Positions 42,099 to 50,485 of a stretch of 64,000 bases of DNA are shown piece by piece (position 1 is the stretch's first letter; each line of letters starts with the position of its first letter). Location: the NCBI RefSeq assembly GCF_018399035.1, contig NZ_CP073760.1, forward strand, positions 1,054,001 to 1,118,000, in the 5' to 3' direction. Position numbers and translations under genes: made by a program. This DNA is from Thiocapsa sp. Its GTDB lineage: Bacteria; Pseudomonadota; Gammaproteobacteria; Chromatiales; Chromatiaceae. The notes beneath the pieces are model-generated. The model was not told where the DNA came from, did not search any database, and worked only from the letters and a program-made list of their open reading frames with translations.

Positions 42099-42383
42099 AT
42101 GCGATTCGACCTCAAGGAGAGCGTCACGACGACAGAACTGGTGCGTAATCTCTCGGTCGTGATCGACCGGGTGCGGCTGACGGGCCGACGGCTGGCCATC
42201 ACCAAGGGGAGTCAGACGGTCGCCGAGCTCAGTCCGCCGGCCAAGGCCGGCTACCCCATTTCCAGACTCGGCGAGTTGCTGGCCTCCCTGCCCAAGTTGG
42301 ATGCCAACGACCGAGCCATGGCTGACGATCTGGCACTCATCCGCCGGGCGGGAGATCTTCCGGACACGCCATGGGACTCGTGA
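42099..42383 (+). CDS. vapB: Phd/YefM-like antitoxin of a VapC pair
   Basis: 94 residues. SVTTTELVRNLSVVIDRVRL and GRRLAITKGSQTVAELSP are the Phd-type DNA-binding fold. The C-terminal tail (RAMADDLALIRRAGDLPDTP) is the usual toxin-binding helix. It overlaps the toxin start by 13 bases. It should repress its own promoter and shield VapC. Confidence 0.85.
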   Translation: MRFDLKESVTTTELVRNLSVVIDRVRLTGRRLAITKGSQTVAELSPPAKAGYPISRLGELLASLPKLDANDRAMADDLALIRRAGDLPDTPWDS

Positions 42384-42784
42384 TCGATACCAATGTTTTC
42401 ATCGATGCGCAGAACGGGCGCTTCGCGCTGGAGCGCCTGGCGGATTTTGCGCGCTACGGCGAGGGCTACATCGCCGCCATCACCGTCTCGGATCTCTTGG
42501 CTGGGGTCCATTTGGCAGCCACTGCGGCCCAGCGTGTGCAACGCTCGGCCTTCGTCGAGGGACTGATCGGGAGCATGCCGGTGCTGGACTTTACGGAGGC
42601 GGTCGCTAGGGTCTACGCGGAACTGTATGCCCATTTCCTGCGACCGCGCGGCCAGATGAAGGGCCGCGTTCATGATCTGCAGATCGCCGCGACGGGCATT
42701 GCCCATGGGTTTGCGGTGCTGACCAGCAATCGGGATGACTTCGAGCAGGTCCCCGGCCTGCGGGTCGAGTGCCCGTTCGGATGA
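42371..42784 (+). CDS. vapC: PIN-domain VapC toxin
   Basis: 137 residues. GLVIDTNVFIDAQNG gives the first PIN Asp, ITVSDLLAGVHLA the second acidic position (Asp in place of the usual Glu), and RVHDLQIAATG and LTSNRDDFEQVPGLRVE the last ones. It is a predicted site-specific endoribonuclease. The gene is intact and coupled to the antitoxin. Confidence 0.88.
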   Translation: MGLVIDTNVFIDAQNGRFALERLADFARYGEGYIAAITVSDLLAGVHLAATAAQRVQRSAFVEGLIGSMPVLDFTEAVARVYAELYAHFLRPRGQMKGRVHDLQIAATGIAHGFAVLTSNRDDFEQVPGLRVECPFG

Positions 42785-42894
42785 TCCGACGCCCTTCCTC
42801 GCGCCCCCATCGACTCGACCGAACTTTCTTGGCCGGGCCAAAAGGGGTCGGAGCCCTTTTCGCGCGGGAAACCGTGGTCCGTCCCTGGTTTCCA

Positions 42895-42966
42895 CGCCAG
42901 GTGCGAAACGGCGAGCTGGTCTTATTGGTCGTCAAGATCGGACCACGGGGAGATGTCTATCAATGA
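42895..42966 (+). pseudogene. RelE/ParE-type toxin, C-terminal remnant
   Basis: The frame ending VRNGELVLLVVKIGPRGDVY plus Q and a TGA at 42964 is the standard last strand of RelE-type toxins. Upstream codons in this frame are antisense to the VapC end, so only about 22 codons remain. The stop overlaps the XRE antitoxin start by four bases, as in intact pairs. Confidence 0.6.
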
Positions 42967-43370
42967 GCGTCCAAATTATCGAGCTAAACGGCGTCCCTGC
43001 CTTGGCCGTGTTGCCGATCGTTGAATGGGAAACATTGCTGGAGCGACTGGAAACGCTCCAAGACATCGCGGATGCCAAGGCGGCCGCGAGCGAGGAGACC
43101 TTCCCGGCGGCATTCGTCGATCGTTTGCTGGCGGGGGAGGCCCCGCTGAAGGTCTGGCGCGAATATCGCGGATTGACGCTCCAAGCCTTGGCCGAAACCT
43201 CCGGCACGACCCGGCAGATGCTGTCGATGGCGGAAAACGGCAAAGCGAATCCCTCCGCCGATCTGCTGGCGCGCCTTGCGCGCGCACTCGACTGCGATAT
43301 GGACGATCTCCATGGCGAGACCGCGCAACGCTGCAACGACTCCGGCCGGGCGATACCCCAACCCGAGTGA
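42963..43370 (+). CDS. XRE-family antitoxin, orphan
   Basis: 135 residues from ATG 42963. A Phd-like N-terminus (IIELNGVPALAVLPIVEWET) is followed by a Cro/XRE helix-turn-helix at YRGLTLQALAETSGTTRQML and NPSADLLARLARALDCDMDD. This architecture belongs to RelE/HigB-type modules in which toxin comes first. Its toxin is reduced to a 22-codon remnant, so it may be a leftover antitoxin that still protects against related toxins. Confidence 0.8.
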   Translation: MSVQIIELNGVPALAVLPIVEWETLLERLETLQDIADAKAAASEETFPAAFVDRLLAGEAPLKVWREYRGLTLQALAETSGTTRQMLSMAENGKANPSADLLARLARALDCDMDDLHGETAQRCNDSGRAIPQPE

Positions 43371-43393
43371 AGGCGGCACTCTGAAACCAGGGG

Positions 43394-43470
43394 TCGCGGG
43401 AGGGACGGAGGTTACCCGCCGCCGCCCCCCCGCACAGATCCGTACGTGCGGAATTACCGCATACGGCTCT
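43394..43470 (-). ncRNA. Group II intron 3' end relic (domains V and VI)
   Basis: On the minus strand 43470-43437 forms the 34-base domain V (AGAGCCGTATGCGG, loop TAAT, CCGCACGTACGGATC). It is followed by TGTGCGGGGGGGCGGCGGG with GTAACC and CCGTCCC, a common domain VI ending near CCGCGAC at 43394. The usual GAAA loop is altered. No RT lies upstream. Confidence 0.7.
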
Positions 43471-43736
43471 TGCCTCGGGTCATGACGCGAAAGCGAAACG
43501 TCTTGGGCCGCTTCGCTTACGCCTTCGAGACCCATCGACACGCGATCCCGGCTCTGTGTCTCGCTGCGCCGCCAAGGCTCGCGCCTCGGCGGCGGCTTGT
43601 GCTTGATCCAGGATGATCAATCGGGCGAGTCGGGCGTTGAAACCCCGCATGACAGGCCATCGCCGAGCCGTTACGCTGAGGTCTGGTCGCTCAATCGCTG
43701 CCGCGCCCATCACGCTCCAGCCTGCCGAGGTCCCCC
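43471..43736. other. Region upstream of the AAA/PD-(D/E)XK gene
   Basis: About 265 bases without a recognisable gene. It ends in a 37-base segment (43714-43750) that is repeated at 45337-45373 with two or three differences and includes the first codons of the AAA gene. Confidence 0.45.
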
Positions 43737-45284
43737 ATGCACCGCCGCAAACTGCCGATCGGGATTCAGACCTTCCGCGAGATCCGTGAGAACGACTATT
43801 ACTATATCGACAAGACAGGTTTTGCCCGACAGTTGATCGACGAGGGGAAATACTATTTCCTCTCGCGTCCGCGTCGCTTCGGAAAATCGCTGCTGATCGA
43901 CACGCTGGCCGAGCTGTTCGCCGGCAACGAGCCGCTGTTCCGGGACCTGGCGATCCATCCGCACTGGGACTGGTCCACACGCTATCCGGTGATCCGGATC
44001 AGCTTTGCGGAGGGTGTGCTGCAGAGTCGCGACGCACTGGACGCACGCATCGCGGATCTGATACGCATCAACCGCGAGGCATTGGCGGTCGCCGTCCATC
44101 CGGGACTCGACATTGCGGGAGCCTTCGGCGAGCTGATTCGCAAGACCCACGCCCACTACGGGCAACGTGTCGTGGTCTTGGTGGACGAATACGACAAGCC
44201 GATCCTCGATCATCTCAGCGACCGCGACACGGCTCGCGCCATGCGCGACGGGCTGCGTAACCTCTACTCGGTGATCAAGGGATCCGACGCTCATATCCGT
44301 TTCGCCTTCCTCACCGGGGTGAGCAAATTCAGCAAGGTGAGCATCTTTTCGGGGCTCAACAACCTGAACGACATCACAGTGGATACAACCTATTCCGCGA
44401 TCTGCGGCTATACCGAGCAGGATGTGGATACTATCTTTGCGCCGGAGCTCGAAAACCTGGACCGCGATCGAATGCGCGACTGGTACAACGGCTACAACTG
44501 GACGGGGGCGGCCGTCTACAACCCCTTCGATCTGTTGTTGCTGTTTCAGAAACGCGAGTTTCGCTCCTGGTGGTTCGAGACCGGCACGCCGACCTTTCTG
44601 GTCGATCTGCTCACCACGCGCGGCTATTTCACGCCCGATTTGGCTGGCGTGCGTGCCTCGGAGGCACTGCTGTCGACCTTCGACGTGGACAGCATGTCGG
44701 CCGAGGCATTGCTTTGGCAGAGTGGTTATCTCACCTTGACCGGCTCGCGACGCATCGGCGCACGGCTCGAATACAGCCTGGGGTACCCGAACCTGGAGGT
44801 CGAATCGGCGTTGAACGACGCGCTACTCAAGGGACTGATGGGCGATCCCATGCAGGCCGAGCGCGCCGTCAGCCGGCTCTACGACGTGCTGGTCAGCGGC
44901 GATTTCGAGGCCCTGCGCGCCCACATCGAGGCGCTCTTTGCAGCCATCCCGCATCAGTGGCACGACGGCCACCCGATCGCTCGATACGAAGGCTTCTATG
45001 CCAGCGTCTTCTACAGCCACCTTGCCGCGCTGGGGCTGGACCTGACACCGGAGGATTCCGCCAATCAAGGTCGGATCGACCTGACCCTTAAATTCAACAG
45101 CCGGATCTGGCTGTTTGAATTCAAGGTCGTGGAGCTGGCGCCCGAGGGAAGCGCGCTCCAGCAGATCAAGGATCGCGGCTATGCAGACAAATACCGCGCC
45201 GCCGGCCAACCCATCCACCTGATCGGCATCGAATTCAGCCGCGAGCGGCGTGCCCTGGTGGGGTTCGAGGTCGAGACGGTTTAG
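43737..45284 (+). CDS. AAA-ATPase-like protein with C-terminal PD-(D/E)XK nuclease domain
   Basis: 515 residues. It opens RRKLPIGIQTFREIRENDYY and YIDKTGFARQLIDEGKYYFL, then SRPRRFGKSLLIDTLAELFA, the variant Walker A of AAA-ATPase_like (PF09820) proteins. VVVLVDEYDKPILDHL is the Walker B and AFLTGVSKFSKVSIFSGLNN the sensor region. The C-terminal domain (PDDEXK_9) has QGRIDLTLKF and IWLFEFKVVE, the D...ExK nuclease core. The family is widespread in accessory DNA, with unproven function in mobile-element biology or defence. A single intact gene. Confidence 0.85.
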   Translation: MHRRKLPIGIQTFREIRENDYYYIDKTGFARQLIDEGKYYFLSRPRRFGKSLLIDTLAELFAGNEPLFRDLAIHPHWDWSTRYPVIRISFAEGVLQSRDALDARIADLIRINREALAVAVHPGLDIAGAFGELIRKTHAHYGQRVVVLVDEYDKPILDHLSDRDTARAMRDGLRNLYSVIKGSDAHIRFAFLTGVSKFSKVSIFSGLNNLNDITVDTTYSAICGYTEQDVDTIFAPELENLDRDRMRDWYNGYNWTGAAVYNPFDLLLLFQKREFRSWWFETGTPTFLVDLLTTRGYFTPDLAGVRASEALLSTFDVDSMSAEALLWQSGYLTLTGSRRIGARLEYSLGYPNLEVESALNDALLKGLMGDPMQAERAVSRLYDVLVSGDFEALRAHIEALFAAIPHQWHDGHPIARYEGFYASVFYSHLAALGLDLTPEDSANQGRIDLTLKFNSRIWLFEFKVVELAPEGSALQQIKDRGYADKYRAAGQPIHLIGIEFSRERRALVGFEVETV

Positions 45285-45336
45285 CGGCGAACCGCAAGCC
45301 ACCGGGGCAGACCACCAAACGTCATCCAAAGATCAT

Positions 45337-45373
45337 GCACCAGCCTGCCGAGCTCCCCCATGCACCGCCGCAA
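45337..45373. repeat. 37-base direct repeat flanking the AAA gene, right copy (left 43714-43750)
   Basis: CCAGCCTGCCGAGCTCCCCC followed by ATGCACCGCCGCAA. The left copy overlaps the AAA start codon. Here the same bases run into an IS4-type transposase relic. It could reflect duplication of the gene's 5' end or a recombination joint. Confidence 0.7.
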
Positions 45374-45695
45374 GCACGACATGCTTGAGCTTCTTCGGCT
45401 TGCTCAGCACGATCAGGTGATCGCGCGCGCCGAGCCGCTCGCCGAGGCGGAAATCGGTGCTGCGTTTGCGCGCGCCGTGCTGCTCGAACAGCCCGTCCAC
45501 GCCCCCGCGCACCAACTCGCAGAGCAGAAAATAGGTTGCGTAGAAGGCATCTCCGAGAAGGATCTCTCCGCTTTAGAGGCTGTCGAGCAGCTCGCGCAGC
45601 AGCGTCTGCTCGTCGCTGCCTTTGCCCGCGCAGGGGCCGAGCGCGGGATGCGTTCCAGGCAGGAGGCTCGCGGCATTCTCCAGCATAATGGGACC
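45374..45695 (-). pseudogene. IS4-family transposase relic
   Basis: In two minus-strand frames one reads SLLPGTHPALGPCAGKGSDE, then EQTLLRELLDSL, and, after a stop, GGVDGLFEQHGARKRSTDFR and LGERLGARDHLIVLSKPKKL. These follow the order of IS4-type transposases around the second catalytic Asp. The N- and C-terminal thirds are missing. Confidence 0.65.
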
Positions 45696-45719
45696 CACCC
45701 AAAGACCGCAGGCCACCGC

Positions 45720-46466
45720 ATGTCCTTCACCTTCGCACCCATCGGCCACGTCCGCTCCCCCTACACCGACAAGTTCGGGATCCCGCGGCAACCCGGATTG
45801 GTGAGCGCCGCGGAGGCGCGTGTCGAGCTGCTGCCCGAGTTCGCCCGAGAAGAGGCATTCAAGGGACTCGAGGGTTTCTCGCATGTCTGGATCCTCTTCG
45901 TCTTTCACGAGGACTGTCTGACCGCCGGCTGGAGCCCGACGGTGCGACCGCCGCGTCTCGGCGGCCGCGAGAGCGTCGGCGTCTTCGCGAGCCGTGCGCC
46001 CTATCGGCCGAACCCCATCGGGATCTCCGCGGTCGAGCAGCTTGGACTCGTCAGAGATGCGCGCGGACTCGCGCTCGCGATTCGGGGCGTCGATCTACTG
46101 GATGGCACCCCGGTTCTGGACATCAAGCCCTATGTACCCTATGCGGACAGCATCCCCGGAGCCCGAAGCGGCTTCGCCACGGCGCCCGAGATCGACGCCG
46201 CCGATGTTACCTTCTCCGTGGAGGCATTACAGGGCATTGCCGAAGCCGATCCGACCGGGACGCTCCGACTGCGCGCGCTGATCGAGCAGGTCCTCGCCCA
46301 AGATCCGCGCCCGGGCTATATGGAGCGCTACCCCGGGCGGCGCGAGTTCGGCCTACGGCTTTACGATCTGAACATCTGCTGGAGGATCGACGGAAACACC
46401 ATGCAGGTACTCACCGTCGAGCCGCATGCCGACATCCCCGCCGTAGGTCGGATTAGCGAAGCGTAA
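45720..46466 (+). CDS. trmO: tRNA (N6-threonylcarbamoyladenosine37-N6)-methyltransferase TrmO
   Basis: 248 residues from ATG 45720; the frame is open upstream through the IS4 relic. TFAPIGHVRSPYTDKFGIPR, FSHVWILFVFHED, VGVFASRAPYRPNPIGISAV and DGTPVLDIKPYVPYADSIPG are the TsaA/TrmO signature. It methylates t6A37 of tRNA-Thr using SAM. Its last codons (VGRISEA and the TAA) lie within a REP element, so the natural end was overwritten or the stop donated by the insertion. Confidence 0.92.
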   Translation: MSFTFAPIGHVRSPYTDKFGIPRQPGLVSAAEARVELLPEFAREEAFKGLEGFSHVWILFVFHEDCLTAGWSPTVRPPRLGGRESVGVFASRAPYRPNPIGISAVEQLGLVRDARGLALAIRGVDLLDGTPVLDIKPYVPYADSIPGARSGFATAPEIDAADVTFSVEALQGIAEADPTGTLRLRALIEQVLAQDPRPGYMERYPGRREFGLRLYDLNICWRIDGNTMQVLTVEPHADIPAVGRISEA

Positions 46467-46578
46467 TCCGACAGGCATCCTCGCAGCAGTCCGCATGCGT
46501 AGAAGTCCGATTACGGCGCGCATCGACATCGGCGCCCAAACCGAATCTCATGCCAGCGCGCCTAATCAGACCTACATT
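46444..46578. repeat. REPIN-like pair of REP sequences
   Basis: Left half GTAGGTCGGATTAGCGAAGC with its hairpin GTCGGATTA-loop-TAATCCGAC (46447-46472). Right half, inverted, CGCGCCTAATCAGACCTAC near 46560-46577. Such GTAGGTCGGATTAGCG REP motifs are widespread in proteobacteria and are moved by RAYTs. It lies between convergent trmO and rlmB. Confidence 0.75.
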
Positions 46579-46584
46579 CGTTGG

Positions 46585-47379
46585 TTAGGCCCGTCGTTGG
46601 CGCAACGCCTCATAAAGACAAACACCCGCAGCGACGGAGACGTTGAGGCTCTCGACCGTCCCGCACATGGGTAGACGCACCAGACGGTCGCAGTGCTCGC
46701 GTGTGAGACGGCGCAGGCCGGTGCCTTCGCTGCCCATGACGAGACCGAGCGGTCCGGTGAGATCGGCGGCATAGAGCTCGGTGTCGGCGTCTCCGCTGGT
46801 TCCGGTGAGCCAGATTCCTCGCTCCTTGAGGTAGCCCATGGTCCGCGCCAGATTGGTGACCTGGACATAGGGCAGCGTCTCGGCGGCGCCGCTGGCGACC
46901 TTGCAGACGACCGGCGTGAGACCGACGGCGTTGTCCTTCGGGGCGATGACGGCATGTACGCCGGCACCTTCGGCGGTGCGTAGACAGGCGCCGAGATTGT
47001 GTGGATCCTGCACCTCGTCGAGCAGGAGCAGGAAGGGCGGGCCTTCGATGCGCTCGAGGAGCAGATCGAGATCCTGCTCGGAGCGGGCCGCAGGAACACG
47101 CACCCAGGCCAAGGCACCCTGGTGATTGGTACCCTCGGCGGCACGCTCGAGCTCGTCGCGCTCGACCTGGCGGACCTTCACGCCCGCCTGGTTCGCGAGA
47201 TCGGCCAGCTCGGACAAGCGCCGGTCGCGACGACTGCGGTCGAGCCAAAGCTCACCGACCCCTTCGCTCCCGAACTTGATCGCCGCGCGCGCGCTGTGGA
47301 TACCGCCGACCGGGTGCAGCCCCGCCGTGGGGTGCCGCACCTCGTCACGGATCACGACGGGGCGTCGCGATGGCTTCAT
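46585..47379 (-). CDS. rlmB: 23S rRNA (guanosine2251-2'-O)-methyltransferase RlmB
   Basis: 264 residues. The N-terminal substrate-binding part (GGIHSARAAIKFGSEGVGEL) precedes the SPOUT fold: LLLLDEVQDPHNLGACLRTA (motif 1), PLGLVMGSEGTGLRRLTREH (motif 2) and LPMCGTVESLNVSVAAGVCL (motif 3, trefoil knot). It methylates G2251 in the 23S rRNA P-loop. It follows rnr by two bases, the usual rnr-rlmB operon. Confidence 0.95.
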   Translation of the reverse strand: MKPSRRPVVIRDEVRHPTAGLHPVGGIHSARAAIKFGSEGVGELWLDRSRRDRRLSELADLANQAGVKVRQVERDELERAAEGTNHQGALAWVRVPAARSEQDLDLLLERIEGPPFLLLLDEVQDPHNLGACLRTAEGAGVHAVIAPKDNAVGLTPVVCKVASGAAETLPYVQVTNLARTMGYLKERGIWLTGTSGDADTELYAADLTGPLGLVMGSEGTGLRRLTREHCDRLVRLPMCGTVESLNVSVAAGVCLYEALRQRRA

Positions 47380-47381
47380 GG

Positions 47382-49823
47382 TCAGGAGGTCGGCGCCGCG
47401 CCGGCCGGTTTGCGCTTGCGTCGGTTGCGCGAGCGCGGCTTCTTGGGGCCCTCGGCGGGTTGGTCGGCCTGGACCTGCGGCGGTGCCGGTGCCGGAGACT
47501 GCGCCGGAGCCGTGGCCTGATCCAACGCCTGAGCGGTCGGCTTGGCCTTCGGCTTTGGCTTTGGCTTCGACTTGCGCGGACCCGGTCCACCCTGTCCGCC
47601 CTTCCCGCCTTGTCCGGCCTTGCCACCCTTCCCGCTCGGCTCGGCGAGCACGAAGTCGATCTTACGATCGTCGAGATTCACGGCTGCAACCTGCACCCGC
47701 AGCGGATCGCCGAGACGGTAAACGGTCCCGGTACGCTCGCCGTGCAGACGATGGCCAATGGGGTCGAAGTGGTAGAAGTCGTTGTCGAGCGCGGTGATGT
47801 GCACCAGACCGTCGACATGGACCTCGTCGAGCTCGACGAAGATGCCGAACGAGTTGACGCTGGTGATGATGCCGTCGAACTTCTCGCCGAGCTTGCCCTG
47901 CATGAACTCGCACTTGAGCCAGTCGTCGGCATCGCGGGTCGCCTCGTCGGCGCGCCGCTCGGTGCCCGAGCAGTATTCGCCGATCTGCTGGAGTTCCATC
48001 TTGGAGTAGTCCAGATCGGCCGCTGTCCCGCCACGCAGGATGTGCTTGATGATGCGATGGACGACCAGATCAGGATAGCGACGGATCGGCGAGGTGAAAT
48101 GGGTGTAGGCATCGTAGGCCAAACCGAAATGGCCGACATTGTCCGAGCTGTACATCGCCTGCTGCATGGAGCGCAGCAAGACCGTTTGGATTAAGCCACG
48201 ATCCGGGCGCTCCTTGACCATCTCGAGCAGCGCGGCATAGTCCTTGGCAGTGGGTTTCTCGCCGCCCGGGAGCTTGAGCGCGAGCTGTCCCAAAAACTCG
48301 CGCAGGTCGCTCAGCTTCTCGGTGTTCGGCAGATCATGGATGCGGTAGAGCGCCGGGATTTTCTTGCGCTCGAAGAGACGCGCTGCGGCCACGTTCGCGG
48401 CCAGCATGCATTCCTCGATGATCTTGTGCGCCTCGTTGCGCACCAACGGCACCACGGCGGCGATGCGTCCCTGCTCGTTGAAGACGAACTTGGTTTCGAC
48501 GGTGTCGAAGTCGATCGCCCCGCGCTCGGCGCGCGCCTGGTGCAGGGTCTGATAGAGGGCGTAGAGCTCGTGCAGCTGCGGCAACAGGTCCGCGTGCTTC
48601 TCGCACAGATCGGCATCGCCGTCGATGATCATGGCGGCGACCTGATCGTAGGTCAGCCGCGCATGCGAGCGCATGACGCCTTCGAAGAAGCGGGTCCGGG
48701 TGACCTTGCCCTCGGCGTTGATGTAGAGCTCGGCGGTCATGCAGAGCCGATCGACATGCGGGTTGAGCGAGCAGAGCCCGTTGGAGAGCACCTCCGGCAG
48801 CATCGGGACGACCCGATCCGGGAAGTACACCGAGTTGCCGCGCGAATAGCCCTCGGTGTCCAACGCCGTGCCCGGCACGACATAGCTCGAGACATCGGCG
48901 ATGCTGACCAGCAGCTTCCAGCCCTTGGGCTTACGCTCGCAATAAACGGCGTCGTCGAAGTCGCGCGCATCGGCCCCGTCGATCGTGACCAGGGCGAGCT
49001 TGCGCAGATCGGTCCGGCCCTCCTTCGCCGCGTCCGGGACCTCGCTGCCGAGCCCGGCGATCTCGGCCTCGACCGCCTCCGGCCACTCGATCGGCAGATC
49101 GTGGGCGCGGATCGCGATGTCCGTCTCCATCCCGGGCGCCATGTGGTCGCCCAAGACCTCCAGGATCCGGCCGATCGGCTGAGTGCGCTGGGTCGGCTGA
49201 TCCGTGATCTCGGCGACGACGATCTGACCCTGCTCCGCCCCCGAGATCCGGTCGCTCGGGATGATGATGTCGTGGGTCAGGCGCTTGTTGTCCGGCGCGA
49301 CGAAGCCGACGCCGCTCTCTTTATAGAGCCGCCCGACCACGGTGCGGGTCTTGCGCTCCAGGATTTCGACGACCGCACCCTCGAGCCGACCCCGTCGATC
49401 GCGCCCTGCGACACGCACGACGACACGATCGCCGTGAAACAGCGCGCGCATCTCTTTCGGGTAGAGGTAGAGGTCGTCGCCACCCTCGTCCGGGCGCACG
49501 AAACCGAAGCCATCCGCATGTCCGATGACACGACCGGCGATCAGATCGCGTCGGTTGACCAGACAGAAGGCCTGGTTGCGATTGCGGACCAGCTGACCGT
49601 CGCGCACCATGGCGCCAAGTCGGCGCTCCAGGGCGATCAGATCCTGCTCGTCGGTGAGGTTGAGCTCGCGGGCGACCTCGTCGACACCGGCCGGTGCGCC
49701 GAGGGTGGTGAGTGTTTCGAGGATGAATTCGCGACTGGGGATGGGGTTGGCGTACTTTTTCGCCTCGCGCTGGCGATGGGGGTCCGCTTCTTTGGCGGCT
49801 GTCGGAGTTCGGCGTCTTGTCAC
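47382..49823 (-). CDS. rnr: Ribonuclease R
   Basis: 813 residues. A helix-turn-helix-like N-terminus (SREFILETLTTLGAPAGVDE) and cold-shock domains (DGFGFVRPDEGGDDLYLYPK) precede the RNB core with TIDGADARDFDDAVYCERKP, which holds the catalytic Asp residues. A C-terminal S1 domain (FDGIITSVNSFGIFVELDEV) and a Lys-rich tail (GKGGKAGQGGKGG and KPKPKPK) follow. It degrades structured RNA 3' to 5'. The basic, Ala/Pro-rich end is usual for RNase R. Confidence 0.95.
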   Translation of the reverse strand: MTRRRTPTAAKEADPHRQREAKKYANPIPSREFILETLTTLGAPAGVDEVARELNLTDEQDLIALERRLGAMVRDGQLVRNRNQAFCLVNRRDLIAGRVIGHADGFGFVRPDEGGDDLYLYPKEMRALFHGDRVVVRVAGRDRRGRLEGAVVEILERKTRTVVGRLYKESGVGFVAPDNKRLTHDIIIPSDRISGAEQGQIVVAEITDQPTQRTQPIGRILEVLGDHMAPGMETDIAIRAHDLPIEWPEAVEAEIAGLGSEVPDAAKEGRTDLRKLALVTIDGADARDFDDAVYCERKPKGWKLLVSIADVSSYVVPGTALDTEGYSRGNSVYFPDRVVPMLPEVLSNGLCSLNPHVDRLCMTAELYINAEGKVTRTRFFEGVMRSHARLTYDQVAAMIIDGDADLCEKHADLLPQLHELYALYQTLHQARAERGAIDFDTVETKFVFNEQGRIAAVVPLVRNEAHKIIEECMLAANVAAARLFERKKIPALYRIHDLPNTEKLSDLREFLGQLALKLPGGEKPTAKDYAALLEMVKERPDRGLIQTVLLRSMQQAMYSSDNVGHFGLAYDAYTHFTSPIRRYPDLVVHRIIKHILRGGTAADLDYSKMELQQIGEYCSGTERRADEATRDADDWLKCEFMQGKLGEKFDGIITSVNSFGIFVELDEVHVDGLVHITALDNDFYHFDPIGHRLHGERTGTVYRLGDPLRVQVAAVNLDDRKIDFVLAEPSGKGGKAGQGGKGGQGGPGPRKSKPKPKPKAKPTAQALDQATAPAQSPAPAPPQVQADQPAEGPKKPRSRNRRKRKPAGAAPTS

Positions 49824-49860
49824 TTGGGCTCGTTCTTATTCGGAAAAGGTTAGTGTAGCC

Positions 49861-49889
49861 TTGACACCCTTCGGTTGTCTCACTAATAT
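49861..49889 (+). promoter_or_regulatory. Sigma-70 promoter of tRNA-Leu
   Basis: TTGACA (49861-49866), a 17-base spacer and TAATAT (49884-49889), near-consensus. A GC-rich discriminator (CGCGCC) follows, as expected for a stable-RNA promoter under stringent control. It is divergent from rnr. Confidence 0.8.
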
Positions 49890-49940
49890 TCGCGCCTTGC
49901 TACGGGGACGGCCTTCTTCAAGACATCCCCGGAACCTCAT

Positions 49941-50027
49941 GCCGAGGTGGCGGAACTGGTAGACGCGCATGGTTCAGGTCCATGTGGGCGAAAGCTCGTG
50001 GAGGTTCGAGTCCTCTCCTCGGCACCA
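49941..50027 (+). tRNA. leuX-like: tRNA-Leu (CAG anticodon)
   Basis: 87 bases including the encoded CCA. Acceptor GCCGAGG pairs with CCTCGGC. The anticodon arm CATGG-TTCAGGT-CCATG gives CAG. A long variable arm (TGGGCGAAAGCTCGT) marks a class II tRNA, and the T arm is GGAGG-TTCGAGT-CCTCT. It reads CUG codons. A short hairpin (CTCATT-TCG-AATGAG) follows without a T tail. Confidence 0.95.
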
Positions 50028-50164
50028 TCTCATTTCGAATGAGGCTCACCCCGAGTCACGGGAAACCGAGCCGCAGACGTGCCGGAATCGATCGCGGCAA
50101 AGCCCGTAGACTCCCTCCCGCAGCCAACTGATGCCTCGGTGCGACATCGGCTTAGTGCTTTCGG

Positions 50165-50476
50165 ATGACCGACTTCCTCACCTTCGAAACGATGATCAGC
50201 CGCCAGGCGCTGCTGGTGTTCTACTATCTGGGCGCCGTCGTCATGCCCGTCGCGGCCTGGCTTATGGCGCTGTACCTGATGCGCCGCTTCGAGCCGGTGG
50301 GCGATGCGTATCGCGCCGGTCTGGGTCTTCTAGCCGCCACCGCGCGACTGCGTTGGCGCGTGCTCGGAATCCTGCTGTTCGTCGCCGCGTTCCTCTTCAT
50401 GGAGCTGATGTGGCGCATCATGTTCGAGTATCTGATCGCCTTTATGCAGATGCGAGACGCCTTGGTCAGGGGTTGA
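50165..50476 (+). CDS. Small membrane protein, DUF4282-like
   Basis: 103 residues. MTDFLTFETMISRQALLVFY and YLGAVVMPVAAWLMALYL form the first hydrophobic segment, and WRVLGILLFVAAFLFMELMW the second. The layout resembles DUF4282 proteins of two membrane helices. Function is unknown. It is convergent with mtnC, only 9 bases from its stop. Confidence 0.6.
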   Translation: MTDFLTFETMISRQALLVFYYLGAVVMPVAAWLMALYLMRRFEPVGDAYRAGLGLLAATARLRWRVLGILLFVAAFLFMELMWRIMFEYLIAFMQMRDALVRG

Positions 50477-50485
50477 GGCCGCCGA

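Noticed and set aside
46447-46472. Rho-independent terminator after trmO
   Set aside because: The stem overlaps coding sequence, has no T tail and equals a known type of REP motif.
48336-49853. 505-codon open frame on the plus strand opposite rnr
   Set aside because: Fully antisense to RNase R, whose domains are unmistakable. Composition is what a GC-rich complement gives.
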